DNA of 64,000 bases, taken from the NCBI RefSeq assembly GCF_030272615.1, contig NC_081414.1, forward strand, positions 313,073,664 to 313,137,663, read 5' to 3'. This stretch comes from Cryptomeria japonica. Taxonomy: Eukaryota > Streptophyta > Pinopsida > Cupressales > Cupressaceae. Both the position numbers and the translations under genes were made by a program. The notes below the pieces were generated by a model. That model saw only the letters and a program-made list of their open reading frames with translations, was not told where the DNA came from and made no database searches. Shown here piece by piece: positions 49,703 to 58,919 of the stretch (position 1 is the first letter of the stretch; each line of letters begins with the position of its first letter).

Positions 49703-51606
49703 ATGTATACTTTTAAAGTTTTGAGAAAAAAAGGACAATAAGCATTAGGACCAACTGCTTCTAAAGGTAGTCTATTGATTTCCCCTTCTCCCTACTCATG
49801 AGAAGTTCTGACTTCCTTCGTTGATATCTATGGAGGGACCTTTAAAAGAGGCGGCCAATCTCTTTGCCACTGATAAAGGGGGGAATGGTTCTTTGAAGCC
49901 GGGTAGAGGTGGGGTTCAATTTCACAACTAACATTCCATTCTTATCCTCTACAAGTTAAGGTTCCTTCACAATGGCACTATGCTTCAATGACCACAAACA
50001 CCAATTTTCATTTAGGACTTCACAACGTTGGACTTGAAATTAGAAACATTATAAATCAACCAAATATAACATAAATTAACCATCAACACCCTTCAAAGAT
50101 TCAGGTTATCTCAACATGTATCTTGTCCACACAACTAGGCCTAGAATCTAGTAGCCCTTCAATTTAGGACTGTCAATGACAACTTTCAAATTAGACTTGA
50201 TATCCTGATTGTAAAATCATATTTGAGTACCCATTTGGCTTCTTTAAAACATATAAAAGAATTAGGTAGGGTTGTTTTGTAACAAAGCTCTCAAATCATG
50301 TCTGTACTTCTACAATTAGGTCTAACTAGGTTTGTTTTTTCAATCTAAGATGGGCAAACAATCATCCATAACTTTTAAAAAAAATATAATAAACAAAATA
50401 TCTCTAGTGAGGTTGTAGAGAAGATATTTATAGAATTTATCTGAGATTTTTATGAAGATCCAATGGTAAAAAAGGTAGTTATGGCGTTCTTCCCAAGATT
50501 GGGAACACTAGACAGGGTTCAGACCCGCACTCACCAAAATTGCAATATCTTGCACAAAACTTAACCAAATCACGTGAAACAAACTTTGTAAGAAATTAGA
50601 TTCAAAATAATTTCACATTCAATCAATAAAATTTCATTTATATGGATTTACCAAACCATACAATACTGAGAAACAACAGGGAGTGACAGGAAATACAATA
50701 AAATTGAGGTTTTACATTACATTTTTCACCACTACATATTGCTCTAACCCTCTTTTGACCACACAAGGCCTATATAAACCATTTACAATGATTCCCATTT
50801 TTTTTCCCACCTTCCAAACACTCAACTACATATTTACAACTCATGACTCTTCAACTTCCAAAAGTTGTAAAGTTGCTTAAGCAACTTTTACAACATTTTA
50901 ACAAATTTTACATATTTGATAAAAAATGACTCTACATGACACACACTCACCAAAAATGGTCATAATATGACCTTATTACATGAAATAATTAAAAACATAC
51001 TAGTAGACCCCTATTTGCATTATTGACCCATTTTTGCATTAGGTGCTCCTGCACCAGAGTATCATTGGAAGATGTGGGTGGCGAAGGGATATATGAGGAT
51101 TACTAGGATATGAGTTGGGTGTCAGAGGATGGGTACAATATTAAGCATGAGCAATTGAGGTTGAAATGATGGGGGAGGCGGTTCTGAGTTTTAAGGCATG
51201 TTTTCTTGCTATTTTCTTTGCATTTTTCAATGAAATCGTTAATGGTGAGTTGTGAGAAAGCTCAAGACTGAAGTATGGAAGTGAACTTTTCTCTACATTC
51301 CACAAAGCAACAACTCACCTTCTTTGGAAGGGTGACAAAGAAGCATCTGGGGGGTGTATTCAAATTCAATGACCCAATGTTCATGTAGATTTTGGATGTC
51401 ATCTTTGGTGAAGAATATTTGATGTCTAAACTTTGGTACCGAATGAATGTGAATTTGGTGTCAATGTTTGTTGCGTGGGGGTTGGAGTTGGGTTCGAAAG
51501 AGGACTTGTGAAGAGAATAGACATATGCATAAAAGACCTATAACATATGAAGACATCAAGTACCATGAAGATGAAAAAAGTAGAGGCATAATGTTTAGAG
51601 ATAAGC
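49703..51606 (+). other. Intergenic, with one strong hairpin
   Basis: No gene supported. 50864-50894 is a near-perfect palindrome (arms gttgtaaagttgctt and aagcaacttttacaac). 50480-51060 has LTR-like texture but no verified ends. Confidence 0.5.
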
Positions 51607-51662
51607 ATACCATCAAGTACTAAATTTTAGGCATAAATTTTAGACATAAGAGTACTTGATGG
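51607..51662 (+). repeat. Inverted repeat at the insertion site of the 51663 element
   Basis: TACCATCAAGTACT (about 51607-51620) and AGTACTTGATGG (51651-51662) are inverted copies. The second arm is completed (GGTA) on the far side of the inserted element at 56597-56600. Confidence 0.75.
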
Positions 51663-52142
51663 CGTGAGATTTTTCCAAGATCAAGAGCTCAATGAAATGT
51701 ACAAAATAGAGACACAATATAGGACAAGAATAAATTGTATTCTCATCAATAGAAAAATGATCAATAGTTGCTCTTACAATGAATATGAGCTTGCTTATAT
51801 AGGCAAGGCTATATGGATATGTGAGCACACAAACATGACATGTGGCTCAATAAGAAACAAGGGTAGGTAGGAAATAGGTGTGGGTAGGTAGGAGAAACAA
51901 TAAAATATTCCACATGAGGTGGATCACCCACCGAAGGTGGAATTATCACTCCACAATAAGTGGATATGATAAAGTAGTAACAAGATCAACACCATAAAAG
52001 GTGGAATTTCTCCTACACACACTATCCCTATGTGGCACAAAAACCCAAGTGTCTCATACCCAAACTACTATGAAATGCATTTCCTAAGTAAACTTAAGTA
52101 AGGTGTAATAATATCCAAGATGAATAATTATTTACACCAACA
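51663..52142 (-). repeat. 3' LTR of the non-autonomous element
   Basis: 480 bp. On the minus strand it starts TGTTGGTGTAAATAATT after the PPT and ends CTCACG, the last base pair being changed from the other copy's CTCACA. Confidence 0.93.
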
Positions 52143-52151
52143 CCCCCCCTT
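52143..52151 (-). promoter_or_regulatory. Polypurine tract of the non-autonomous element
   Basis: Minus strand AAGGGGGGG immediately before TGTTGG of the 3' LTR. Confidence 0.92.
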
Positions 52152-52500
52152 AAGTGCAACTTAGGGGAATGCACTTAAGTCTACAATGCAACTAAGCAAT
52201 GCAAGATGGGTCCCGACTACTAGGCCATGTTAGGTACCCATGTACAAATGCAAATGCATGCAAACCAATGCAATGAAATCTCTCACAAAGCGGGGAAAGA
52301 GAGAAAAAACCTCCCCCAAAAGAGAGATGAAAACTATACAAGAGAACTCTCATAGAAGAATGTGAGGAACAAAACCCCATGTGACGAAAAAGTCCCCCCC
52401 ACCCGTATGAGAGAAGAAGAGAAGCTAGGAAGCCCCCCCTCAATGTGGAATCTGCACCAATGATAGAAGCTCAATGTATGAAGAAACTGCTCCACGAACG

Positions 52501-53499
52501 TCAAACAACATTCCTCCTCTTAGGAAGAAACAAAACCAAAGGTGTATCCATGAAGTCTCCCCAATCATGAAGGGAAGATGTATGGAAAAAACTCATGATG
52601 AAAGGAATTACTGAAAACTGCTTAAGTGTCCCCATGTTGATGCTGAAAGATACCCCCTCCAAAGGTGGTAAACTGTGCCACACTGCTGAAAAAGGCACTC
52701 CAAGATCTAGTGGAGATGAATGTAGAACAATATCCAAAGACTCACATGTCTCCTCTAAACATAAAGAGACCTCCTCTAACTGTTGTACATAAGTATCCAC
52801 AATCACGTCAACCTCGAAAGAATGATCATGTAGAGAATGAACAAGAGGGTCAGAGTGTTCCCTCACAACAATCGAAGAAGGATCATCTTCATCAAAGAGA
52901 AGATGAATATCATCAATGATGTCTCCCAAATCTGCAATGTAGGATTCCACAAACAAACCTACAATGTCTGTCAAGTAATCATCCCATGAATCTGAAGTTG
53001 GAAGACAATGAATATCCTGCTGCACTGAATCACATGAAGGCAAAACTGTCGCACTATCCGCATCATTAGGTGCAATAGGTGATGTGATAACAATATGAGG
53101 AAATAAAATACAAGGCTCAAGAATGGGGTCACATGTGAGAATCCCCATGCTCAAGTGCCCAAAGTTCTCCTCAAAATCTGAACCATCACAAGAAGTGTGA
53201 TCATCATGTGTAGAATCATCAAATGTGAAATCATCATCAACAAAATCTGAAAAGGAGTATAACTGAGATGCATGATCAACCACCCCAGTCGCAATGATAG
53301 CTCTAGTCTCCAAGTCTCTAATGAAAACTGACTCGGGTGTGAACTCCACAACTCTCTTAGTTGCGCCATGTGTGATTTGATAGATGGAAAGGAGATTGTT
53401 TGTCAAGTGGGGTACACACAACACATCATTGAAGGAGTTATCCCCAATGTCAATAGATCCTTTCCCAATCACATCCATGTATGTATGATTGCCCATCAA
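52501..53499 (-). CDS. Protease C-terminus fused to an acidic domain of unknown function
   Basis: 332 codons open to TGA at 52501, in the same frame as the upstream protease, from which only one TAG (53503-53505) separates it. The first 88 or so residues (MGNHTYMDVIGKGSIDIGDN, VLCVPHLTNNLLSIYQITHG, ASQLYSF) are the usual second half of Copia protease. After LYSFSDF, where integrase should start, come about 244 residues rich in Asp/Glu (DDDFTFDDSTHDDH, WDDYLTDIVG, DLGDIIDDIHLLFDEDD). A short FGHLSMGIL may be a relic of the pre-integrase H motif. The end is less acidic (GVPFSAVWHSLPPLEG). I recognise no known domain in the extension. An open frame of this length in an element about 4% diverged may reflect recent coding use. 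Confidence 0.75.
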   Translation of the reverse strand: MMGNHTYMDVIGKGSIDIGDNSFNDVLCVPHLTNNLLSIYQITHGATKRVVEFTPESVFIRDLETRAIIATGVVDHASQLYSFSDFVDDDFTFDDSTHDDHTSCDGSDFEENFGHLSMGILTCDPILEPCILFPHIVITSPIAPNDADSATVLPSCDSVQQDIHCLPTSDSWDDYLTDIVGLFVESYIADLGDIIDDIHLLFDEDDPSSIVVREHSDPLVHSLHDHSFEVDVIVDTYVQQLEEVSLCLEETCESLDIVLHSSPLDLGVPFSAVWHSLPPLEGVSFSINMGTLKQFSVIPFIMSFFHTSSLHDWGDFMDTPLVLFLPKRRNVV

Positions 53500-53505
53500 A
53501 ATCTA

Positions 53506-54625
53506 CGGCATGGTGCAAGGCTCAAATGTAGAGAACATAGATTGTGAAGATGCCATATGATGAGAAGCCCCTAAATCTAGAAACCATCTCTCTGAATCAT
53601 GACTGGTTGTAGCACAAACAACTTTTCCTTTTCTTGTCCCAAAAGAGCGAGTCTTCCCACTTGTAGAAGGCATGAATGCTGCCCTTTTCCTTTTGATTGT
53701 GAGGAAGTGGAAGTTGATGAATCATCCTTCTTGTAGACATTAGGCAAATCAATGTTATGCTTTTTGAGGATATGTGTGAGCTCATCAATCTTCTTAGAAT
53801 GGCAACGATGCTCCTCATGACCAAACTTTTTACAATAGGCACAAGTAGGTCTCTCCCTCTTTGGTGAATTATCCCTCTTGGAAGAGGATGTATCTCCTTG
53901 TTGTAGAGAGGATGATGCTTTGTCCTTAGGCTTTGATTGCCATTTCTTCTTGTTTGAGTTGTCCTTTCCTTGATTTCCTTTGTTCCCTTGATTTGCCACT
54001 AATGCTTGAGACTTAGAAGCCTTAAGAATGCCCATGCTTATCAACTTAGTTTGTTCCATCGTTAACATTTCAGCGAAAGCATCAAATGTAGGCATTGTGT
54101 AGCTTGAACCCATTGTCATCATATGGGTTTGGAAACTAGAACAAATGCTGCATATTCTTGTGGAAGCTTGCCCATCAAGTTGAAGATCAATTGAGTATCC
54201 TTCTTATCAATGCCACAATCTTTGAGTTGTGCCCTCAACTCATTTGCCTTAGTGACATAATCTTGTATAGTATCAAAGTTCTTGGGACCTAACATGGTGA
54301 GATCACTATCAATCTGATATCCCCTAATCTCATCAACTTGACCATACAAGTCTTGAAACTTTTGCCATTCATCTTTGATTAGAGTACATTTCTCAATATG
54401 AAAAATGAGATCCTTTGATACATACTTTCTTAAGGTACCAATTGCCATGATATTTTTAGTGAGCCAATCCAAGTAACCAACTAGATCAACCTTAGGATCA
54501 ATGGGAGCAACAATAGTTCTATCAATGTAACGAGTTAGTCCTTTTTCCATAAGTTTATTCCAAGCATCAATTTTCCAAGTAGCATAATTATGAGGAGTTA
54601 AGAGAGGAAACTTAGAAGAACTCAT
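53506..54625 (-). pseudogene. Copia gag and protease N-terminus, frameshifted
   Basis: The likely start is the Met at 54625 (MSSSKFPLLTPHNYATWKID); a longer reading to 54685 adds an atypical leader peptide. UBN2-type gag follows (KLMEKGLTRYID, FQDLYGQVDEIRGYQIDSDL, LKDCGI...LMGKLPQEY). Then come a Lys/Ser/Gln-rich stretch and a zinc knuckle CAYCKKFGHEEHRC (about 53840-53800). Protease begins RWFLDLGASHHM (about 53590-53550), with the D-x-G-A-S active site. Frameshifts lie near 54132 and near 53685, and a TAG at 53503-53505 closes it. So this copy could not make the full product, though other copies might. Confidence 0.9.
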
Positions 54626-54685
54626 AGCAGCAGAAAGGAAGGAACATAAGAGCACAAAATCACAAGAGACACCCCCCAAATTCAC

Positions 54686-55291
54686 TCAATCAAAGTAACC
54701 CCCCAACAATGATGATTTTGACACTTTATATGTAGTGCGTGTACAATAGGCCACTTGCAAAAAATGGCAAGGTGGACTTCTGATTTTATTTTAAAACTGC
54801 TCCAATAGGCTGAGAACTACAATGCAAAAGACCAGCAAGATAGATCTATGCAATACAAGTGCCAAATTGGCCAAATAAGACCATATGATGAAAGTACTAT
54901 TTCTACCCAAAATTGCTGAAAAATGATAGAAGATTATGAAAGTAGAGAAAAAATCATACACTTAAAAAAAAAGGGCACTTGAAAAGGAGTCCGTATGAGC
55001 CCAAACGGAGTCCTGGAAGTTGCATAAACAAGGATTGGACAGGTAAAGTCACCAAAAACTGAGAATTATGAAAAATATGTCCATCAAAATCAGAAAATAA
55101 TTCCACCATGTGAAATTACATGAAAAAAAATTGCACCAAAAAAGGAGCAAAAATGAGCAAGATATGGCCATTTGAAGTTGAACTGCAAAATCAAAAAGCT
55201 CAATAAGAGGGGCCTGCAAAATTTTTGAAAAATGATAAGGTTAGCAAACTGTGGGGTTAAATTTGATGGCCGTATGACTGCTGCCAAAACT
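54686..55291 (-). other. AT-rich leader part of the non-autonomous element
   Basis: Untranslated-looking sequence between the GC-rich block and gag; no domain. Confidence 0.6.
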
Positions 55292-55864
55292 TCACGGCTG
55301 ACTGGGTGCTGACGTGGCGCTGACTGTGCAAGTGATTTGGCATCCAACTGGGCTGTTGACGTGGCAAGTGACTGGGCTCAGTCTGCTAGTCTGGTGCTCA
55401 GGCGGGCCCTGCTGACAGTCACCGGCGTTCCGGTGGGTGGTTGCCAGAATCTGGCGATGGGAGTCGTCGATGGTGCCTGGAGGCGATAGCTGGTGGGTTC
55501 GGCAATGCCGGAGGGGCTGGTAGGGGTGGCGCGACAGGGAGGCGGTGTGACGAGAGGCGTGGGGGAGGCGCAGCTGCGGCTGTGGCTGTAGCGGGGCTGC
55601 TGCGCAACAGCTGCAGCAAAGGTAGTGGGGCGGCTGCGCGACGACGCTCTCGGTGGGCGGAGCTACTGAGGGAGCTATTGGTGGAGGTGCTGGGGGAGCT
55701 GTGGAGCGCGGGGATGCTGTTGGTGGGCATTGTTGGTGGCTGCGAAGCGTGGGGGTGCTGTCGGTGGGCTGTGAATCCGCCAGTGGTGGAGCCCTATAGA
55801 CCTGCGGGTTTGGGGGGGGGTCTTTGGACCCCCAAAATGATTTTTTTGATTTTTTTTTTTTCAA
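55292..55864 (-). other. GC-rich, CpG-rich leader block with Pro/Ala-rich open frame
   Basis: 55300-55820 is far richer in G, C and CpG than anything else in the window. The minus frame gives 190 codons rich in Pro, Ala, Ser and His (SAPPPIAP-like composition); the plus frame is also open and Gly/Ala-rich, so neither is proven coding. It contains two TGACGTGGC boxes (55310-55318 and 55357-55365). At about 55816-55840 an inverted repeat (gggggtc ttt ggaccccc) could form a hairpin. It lies between PBS and gag. Confidence 0.6.
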
Positions 55865-56100
55865 ATTTTTTGGAAAAAACTAATTTTTTTTCGAAATTCG
55901 TACAATAATAGCCAAAATATGCAAAAAAAAAATCTCATCAAAATAGGCCGACTTTATAACCAAAATTCATGGAAATGACCACCTGGACGCAATGACGAGG
56001 TCGGATCTGGTCTAGGACGCCTCCAAAAGATGCTGCTCCTCAGATCTGTCTCTTGACGTCGCAATAATGCCTCTCAAGGACAAATCAATGACCCTCTAAT

Positions 56101-56113
56101 GGCTCCGATACTA
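56101..56113 (-). promoter_or_regulatory. Primer binding site of the non-autonomous element
   Basis: Minus strand TAGTATCGGAGCC, adjacent to the 5' LTR. It differs at two positions from the initiator-Met tRNA complement TGGTATCAGAGCC. Confidence 0.85.
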
Positions 56114-56593
56114 TGTGAGATTTTGCCAAGATCAAGAGCTCAATGAAATGTACAAAATAGAGACACAATATAAGACAAGAATAAACTATATTCTCATCAA
56201 TAGAAAAATGATCAATAGTTGTTGTTATAATGAATATGAGCCTGCTTATATAGGCAAGGCTATATGGATATGTGAGCATACAAACATGACATATGGCTCA
56301 ATAAGAAACAAGGGTAGGTAGGAAATAGGTGTGGGTAGGTAGGAGAAACAATAAAATATTCCACATGAGGTGGATCACCCACTGAAGGTGAAATTATCAC
56401 TCCACAATAAGTGGATATGATAAAATAGTAACATGATCAACACCATAAAAAGTGGAATTTCTCCTACACACACTATCCCTATGTGGCAGAAACACCCAAG
56501 TGTCTCATACCCAAACTACTATGAAATGCATTTCCTAAGTAAACTTAAGTAAGGTGTAATAATATCCATGATGAATAATTATTTGCACCAACA
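56114..56593 (-). repeat. 5' LTR of the non-autonomous element
   Basis: 480 bp, minus strand TGTTGGTGCAAATAATTATT ... CTCACA, followed by the PBS. A TATATAAG box (minus, 56252-56245) is the likely element promoter. Confidence 0.93.
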
Positions 56594-56598
56594 GATGG

Positions 56599-57785
56599 TA
56601 TCAATAGATAAGGAGGTTTCATGCATAACAACCACAACTTGAGATGGTGCAGGGCCAATGATTGTATATCATGAGAATTAGCATGGGATGTACTCCCTAC
56701 CCTCCTATTCATTGCATGCAAGCATGGAGCAATTGAGGATGCTCCAATGAGCATAGTTGGTGAGGAGGGAGTGTAGTAGATGTAAGTTGTAACCTTTGAC
56801 ATTATACAATTTCAACAAATTGATGATACTTGAGTGATGATCTAGCCTATATATCATTTTAGTGTTGCATTATCTCAATCATATATGGTATCCTATCACA
56901 ATTAGTGTGTAGTTTGGATCGTATATAATGTATATGATATATAGTTACCCTAGATAATTGGGTGACATCAATCTCTTTAACCATGGACTTTTTGATTCAG
57001 TCATGAGAGGTGCATTTGGGTGCATCAATGGTGTGTGTCACTCTTTAGGTAGAGAGGTATACAATAATACACTAGTTAAGGATGTTTGAGATTGATCAAG
57101 ATACCATTAGAGAAAAGAAAAACAAGTTGGATATAGTGCTAGCATGAATAAAGGCAGGAGCAATCATGCCCAAATTTAGAGATGTCATTACTATGATTGT
57201 TTTACTATAATTAGTATAGGCATAGATGATGTCATGAGCTAGTTAGTTGGAGGTGGCTACTATCTATTTGTTAGTAGATTGGGTGCCTTATATGAATGAC
57301 TATGGTACTAGGGGGGAGATTTAATTCACACTCAAGATCGTGAATGAGGACTCATGTACGGAAATAGTGAAATGGGGGAAGGTTCATCAAAATAACCTCC
57401 TTTCCAGTTGTTCCTTATTATAACATTTATAAATCATTGTGATATTGAACTATTATTATTTGAAATGAAAATATGTGATATATTGATATTATGAATATTA
57501 TGGACATGTATGTATTTTATGTTTAGTTTGAGATATTACTTTATATATCAAATGAGTTTCTATATATGCATGTGTGCAGGTGAATGATGTAACATAGATA
57601 ATCATTGTACACACATTTATCTTAGGTAATCAATGAATCATATATATTATTATGGAATCCTTAGAATATGAATCAACCAAGGGTCCAAAAAGGAACCCCA
57701 TTATTACAATCTAAATCATAGATGTCAAACTAAGCAATCACTGAAACAAATAAATAGGTGATGAGGCAGTCCCGAGTGGTGGTGT
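56599..57785 (+). other. Intergenic, nothing recognised
   Basis: Continues the sequence left of 51663 across the insertion. No gene supported. The part next to 57785 probably holds the SDR 3' UTR. Confidence 0.5.
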
Positions 57786-58694
57786 TCAGCCTACAACAGT
57801 GAATCCACCATCCACAACAAGATTAAGACCACTCACATACCTTGCTTCATCACTGGCCAAATACAGAGCAGCCTCTGCAATATCTTCCTCTTTAAGAGTA
57901 ACCCCCTTTAAGTTCCCAACACTGTTAGCCCACTCTTCCACCATGGCCCTGCCCTTCCCCTCCCGTGAAGAACCATTCTCTTCCATAAGCTTGACTGCCA
58001 TATGAGTGGCAATGATAGAAGGTGACACACAATTCACTCTGATTCCAAACTTCCCCAGCTCAGCAGCACCACTTTTGGACAACCCAACAACAGAATGTTT
58101 AGCGGCAGTGTAAGCATAAGACATGCCGCCGCCCAAAACCGCTGCAACGCTGGCTGTGGAAATTATGCAGCCCTTTTGAGCTGGGATCATCACTCGGCCT
58201 GCATGCTTCATGCCATGCAAAACTCCCTTTGCATTTACGTTCATAACAATCTCGAATTGTTTGCAATCGTACTCTGCAACGGTCCCTTTCTGGGCATCTG
58301 CTATGCCGGCATTGTTGAACATGATGTCTAGTTGCCCGTGTTTTTGCATGGCCAAATCTACGGCAGCACTAACGTCTGACTCTTTGCTCACATCGCAGTG
58401 GATGAAGGTTGCCCATGGAGGCAGAGCTTGTGCCAGTTTTTCCCCTGCTTCGTCTGAAATGTCGGCGATTATCACTTTGGCTCCGTGTTTTGTGAAGAGG
58501 CGGACACAGGCTTCCCCAATGCCTGACGCTCCGCCTGTGATTATTGCCACTTTGCCTTCCAATCTGCATTTCCATACAATTTGATCAATGAATGATACAA
58601 CTAAATCACTTAAAACTTCGTTTTTTAAGTATTACAGCCCTAAAAATTTTATTGGAAAACACAAAGCAAATTACCTTCTCTGTGTACAAGCCAT
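57786..58694 (-). CDS. Short-chain dehydrogenase/reductase, intact two-exon gene
   Basis: Exon 1 is only 20 bp (58694-58675, reading MACTQR plus two bases) and ends at a GTAATT donor. A 111-bp intron (58674-58564) ends in GCAG, and exon 2 runs 58563-57786 to the stop. Together they give 265 residues, the usual size of plant classical SDRs, and the split Arg codon leads into LEGKVAIITGGASGIG. The TGGASGIG cofactor loop, an acidic residue after the second strand (ADISDEAG, favouring NAD over NADP), NNAG, the Ser of STASVAAV and the YTAAK catalytic pair are all present. The C-terminus ends YVSGLNLVVDGGF. It is closest in style to the plant secoisolariciresinol dehydrogenase/xanthoxin dehydrogenase type; the substrate cannot be told. 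It has no stop or frameshift. Confidence 0.93.
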
Positions 58695-58774
58695 GGCTGT
58701 AAAAATTGCAGACAGAAAGCTTAAAAGTTAAGGAGATAAGCGTGAGATAATGGTGAAGCAGAGTAGAGGCAGTC

Positions 58775-58781
58775 TTATATA
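58775..58781 (-). promoter_or_regulatory. Probable TATA box of the SDR gene
   Basis: Minus strand TATATAA, about 80 bp upstream of the start codon, the only such box in the right position. Confidence 0.6.
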
Positions 58782-58847
58782 AAACATCCATGTACGTTGA
58801 AAGAAAGAAGCCTCCTTCAGTCAATACACGTTTGGAGAATGGAGAAA

Positions 58848-58919
58848 GATTAAACAGGTGTTCCATAAAATTATGCATTATAGAACATGATTAAACAGGT
58901 GTTCTATAAAATTATGGAT
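58848..58919 (-). repeat. Tandem 31-bp repeat in the SDR upstream region
   Basis: gattaaacaggtgttccata plus aaattatgcat occurs at 58848-58878 and again, with two changes, at 58889-58919 (period 41 bp), about 70 bp beyond the TATA box. Confidence 0.85.

Larger units (their letters stand above)
51663..56593 (-). mobile_element. Non-autonomous Copia-type element with gag, protease and a novel acidic extension
   Basis: Two 480-bp LTRs (51663-52142 and 56114-56593) differ at about 20 positions by eye (about 96% identical). GATGG target duplications sit on both sides (51658-51662 and 56594-56598). On the minus strand the order is LTR, PBS, GC-rich leader, gag, protease, acidic extension, PPT, LTR. 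No integrase, reverse transcriptase or RNase H is present anywhere between the LTRs, so it must borrow them from an autonomous Copia. This matches the TR-GAG concept. A diverged relative of its LTR lies at 17660-18176. Confidence 0.93.

Noticed and set aside
49254-49724. 156-codon membrane-protein gene
   Set aside because: The frame runs from a plastid ycf2-like piece through a tRNA pseudogene, so it is not a real gene.
55441-55908. Gly/Ala-rich plus-strand frame of 155 codons
   Set aside because: Antisense to the element and explained by GC-rich composition; no domain or start context.
57786-58562. SDR starting at a TTG at 58562
   Set aside because: A plant gene would not be expected to start there; a 20-bp upstream exon with proper splice sites gives an ATG and the missing N-terminus.
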